DNA of 64,000 nt. Origin: Thioalkalivibrio sp. ALJ16 (lineage in GTDB: Bacteria; Pseudomonadota; Gammaproteobacteria; Ectothiorhodospirales; Ectothiorhodospiraceae). The stretch covers positions 1,412-65,411 of the forward strand of contig NZ_KB898037.1 in assembly GCF_000377345.1 (NCBI RefSeq). Reading direction: 5' to 3'. Position 1 is the stretch's first letter; each line of letters opens with the position of its first letter. The translations under genes were made by a program, and so were the position numbers. Below the pieces are notes generated by a model. It made no database searches. It was not told the origin of the DNA and saw only the letters and a program-made list of their open reading frames with translations. Below are positions 62,480-64,000 of this stretch, in pieces.

Positions 62480-63385
62480 TCAGTCTCGCGCGCTCGGTAC
62501 CGCGACCTCGTAGCCACTGCTAAGCGCATTCAAAAACACTTCGATGTCGTTGTAGGCATCGGCACCAAGCTGCAACGGCTGGGTTCCGGAGTTTCGGTTG
62601 CATTCGGTAAACCGCACCTGCAGCGACTGCAGTTCGTCCTTTGTGCGATAGGTCGGCCAGTGGGCCGCGTCACCGTAATGAGTGGTCAGTGCCTGACCGC
62701 GCAGACGCTCGCCGGCCGTTGTCGTGTGGCAGCTGGCGCAGGCCAGGTTCATGCGGCCAGTCCGCAGATGGAACCGCTCCTGCCCCCGCTTGTAGGCCTT
62801 CTTGAGTTCGCCTTCGGTGACGTCGATTTCGATCGGCATGCCGTTGCTGTGGGTGGCGACATACACCGAGATCGCGGAGTTGTCGTAACTGCCGTGCTTG
62901 AGCGTCTTGCCCTGCTCGGCGGCGCAATGCTCGATCATCATCTCCAGGTTCATGATCCGGCCCAGCTCTTCGTTGAACTGCGGATATTGCGTGGCGCGCA
63001 GCCCGGTCAGGTCACCATCTTCCGCCCCCAGACAGGCCGCGAAGGCGCCATTGTCATTGAGCTCCGCGAACAGGAAAGCCCCACGATCCTCGGCCAGGTG
63101 CCCACCGTGCAGCGACTGGTCGAAAGGCGGGTCCATGAACTTCCAGTTGGTCTTCCACTGGTCGCTTTGCGAGGCGACCATGGCGGCATCGAGCGCTGCG
63201 CGATCCTTCCAGTACTTGTAGGTCCCGGTATGGTCGTCCGACACGTGCGGATCATCGCCATAGTCCAGCATGGGCTGGTATTCGCGGTAAACGGTTTCAT
63301 CAGCGGTGGCCTGAACGATCCATGCCCCGGAGAGGGCGAGCGCGAGCGCTGCTGCGCCGGTAACCGCAATCTGCTTTTGTTTCAT
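62480..63385 (-). CDS. soxA: SoxA, c-type cytochrome of the thiosulfate-oxidising complex
   Basis: 301 residues with signal peptide (VTGAAALALALSGAWIVQATA). A single haem motif CASCH lies near residue 220, and RFTECNRNSGTQPL carries the conserved active-site Cys that becomes a persulfide. Only one haem site is present, so it is of the monohaem type. With SoxX it attaches thiosulfate to SoxYZ in the periplasm. It lies 21 bases after soxX. Confidence 0.93.
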   Translation of the reverse strand: MKQKQIAVTGAAALALALSGAWIVQATADETVYREYQPMLDYGDDPHVSDDHTGTYKYWKDRAALDAAMVASQSDQWKTNWKFMDPPFDQSLHGGHLAEDRGAFLFAELNDNGAFAACLGAEDGDLTGLRATQYPQFNEELGRIMNLEMMIEHCAAEQGKTLKHGSYDNSAISVYVATHSNGMPIEIDVTEGELKKAYKRGQERFHLRTGRMNLACASCHTTTAGERLRGQALTTHYGDAAHWPTYRTKDELQSLQVRFTECNRNSGTQPLQLGADAYNDIEVFLNALSSGYEVAVPSARD

Positions 63386-63406
63386 TCTGAACTCTCCTTT
63401 TGCGGG

Positions 63407-63961
63407 TTACTTGAGGGTCGCCATATACGCCATGACGTCGTGGATTTCCTGTTCAGTGAGATTGTTGAAGGCACCGAACGGCGGCATCAGCGTTCCCTCG
63501 TAGAAGACGCGCGCGTCATAGAGCATCTGATAGGTGTATTCGTCAGGCATGCCGCGAGCCGCGTAATCGGCCAGCGAGGGGCCGACGGTTCCGGTCTGCG
63601 CAACCCCCTCGACATAGTGGCAAGCCACACAGTTGCCTTCGGCCGTGGTCGTAAAGATCTCCTTGCCACGCTCCGGGTCGCCATTTACCGGGCCCTCGAA
63701 GGCAACCTCCGTGGGCTCCGGTATCCCGCGTCGATCCTCATAGCTAAGGCTCAGCCACTGGCGCAGATCTCGCCCGTGTGCCCGCAGTTCATAGGTCCCC
63801 GCGCCTTCGGTCGGGTAGGGCCAGGCGGTCTTGACGTCCAGGCTCTCGTCGATCAGCGCATTGCCCGGAAGCCCCGCAGTCGAGTTCGGCGAATCGGCGA
63901 CGGCGAATGGCACGGCCAGCATTGTCAGACCACCGGCCAGAAACAGCGCACTCCTCATCAT
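63407..63961 (-). CDS. soxX: SoxX, c-type cytochrome partner of SoxA
   Basis: 184 residues with signal peptide (SALFLAGGLTMLAVPFAVA). Haem motif CVACH and, later, the axial Met in GTLMPPFGAF. AGGAGA precedes ATG. Forms the SoxAX heterodimer and passes electrons on. Upstream sequence at the window edge shows no further gene. Confidence 0.92.
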   Translation of the reverse strand: MMRSALFLAGGLTMLAVPFAVADSPNSTAGLPGNALIDESLDVKTAWPYPTEGAGTYELRAHGRDLRQWLSLSYEDRRGIPEPTEVAFEGPVNGDPERGKEIFTTTAEGNCVACHYVEGVAQTGTVGPSLADYAARGMPDEYTYQMLYDARVFYEGTLMPPFGAFNNLTEQEIHDVMAYMATLK

Positions 63962-64000
63962 CGTGGGTGTCTCCTGTTGTTATTGGTTTCATCTGGGCCC

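Overview
The window looks like part of the chromosome of a chemolithoautotrophic, sulfur-oxidising gammaproteobacterium, closest in character to Thioalkalivibrio and other Ectothiorhodospiraceae. The evidence is the high GC content, a soxX-soxA pair for thiosulfate oxidation, a phosphoribulokinase of the Calvin cycle, and a glnA under a textbook NtrC/sigma-54 control region. The genus is an inference from gene content; no search was run.

Roughly 1-43,490 appears to be one integrative and conjugative element (ICE) of the PFGI-1/ICEclc type. Its left end lies outside the window and its right end abuts the 3' end of a tRNA-Thr(CGT) gene. From left to right it holds: (a) 1-6.6 kb, cargo genes (an N6-adenine methyltransferase with a DUF4942-like tail, a C5-cytosine methyltransferase, two tiny membrane proteins, a coiled-coil DUF1640-type protein and three unknowns), most of them preceded by a copy of the same structured leader and several followed by a repeated hairpin block; (b) 6.4-7.35 kb, a gene-free stretch packed with inverted repeats, including a palindrome of two perfect DnaA boxes; (c) 7.35-26.6 kb, a complete MPF-G type conjugation system in two runs (7.3-14.1 and 14.4-26.6 kb), each preceded by the same promoter-like element; (d) 26.7-28.8 kb, a membrane protein, a ParE/RHH-type toxin-antitoxin pair, a serine resolvase with a candidate res site, and a WGR protein; (e) 28.9-39.3 kb, a complete type I-F CRISPR-Cas locus with 37 intact repeats plus one decayed repeat and a rearranged cas gene order; (f) 39.6-43.2 kb, the MobH/TraI relaxase, an unusual CsrA-like protein and a tyrosine integrase.

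The CRISPR-Cas locus therefore sits inside the ICE, between its secretion system and its relaxase/integrase end. The most striking unexplained feature is the family of repeated leader/trailer modules (1-92, 1902-2097, 2476-2540, 3990-4053, 4359-4558, 4986-5182, 5901-5964, and a split remnant at 6424-6573). They show base-pair covariation and two mutually exclusive hairpins, which suggests a shared RNA regulatory system for the ICE cargo. The CsrA-like protein near the relaxase is a candidate regulator of it, but that link is inference.

From 43.5 kb onward the sequence is ordinary chromosome: tRNA-Thr, a Fur-family regulator, tRNA-Gly(CCC), thiS-thiG, an inverted-repeat element, trmB, a universal stress protein, an SLC13 permease, phosphoribulokinase, a FIST-domain protein, an aldo/keto reductase, a TatD hydrolase, tcdA, a leftward block (an unknown gene, plsC, glyS, glyQ), a CDF transporter, glnA, and convergent soxX-soxA at the right edge.
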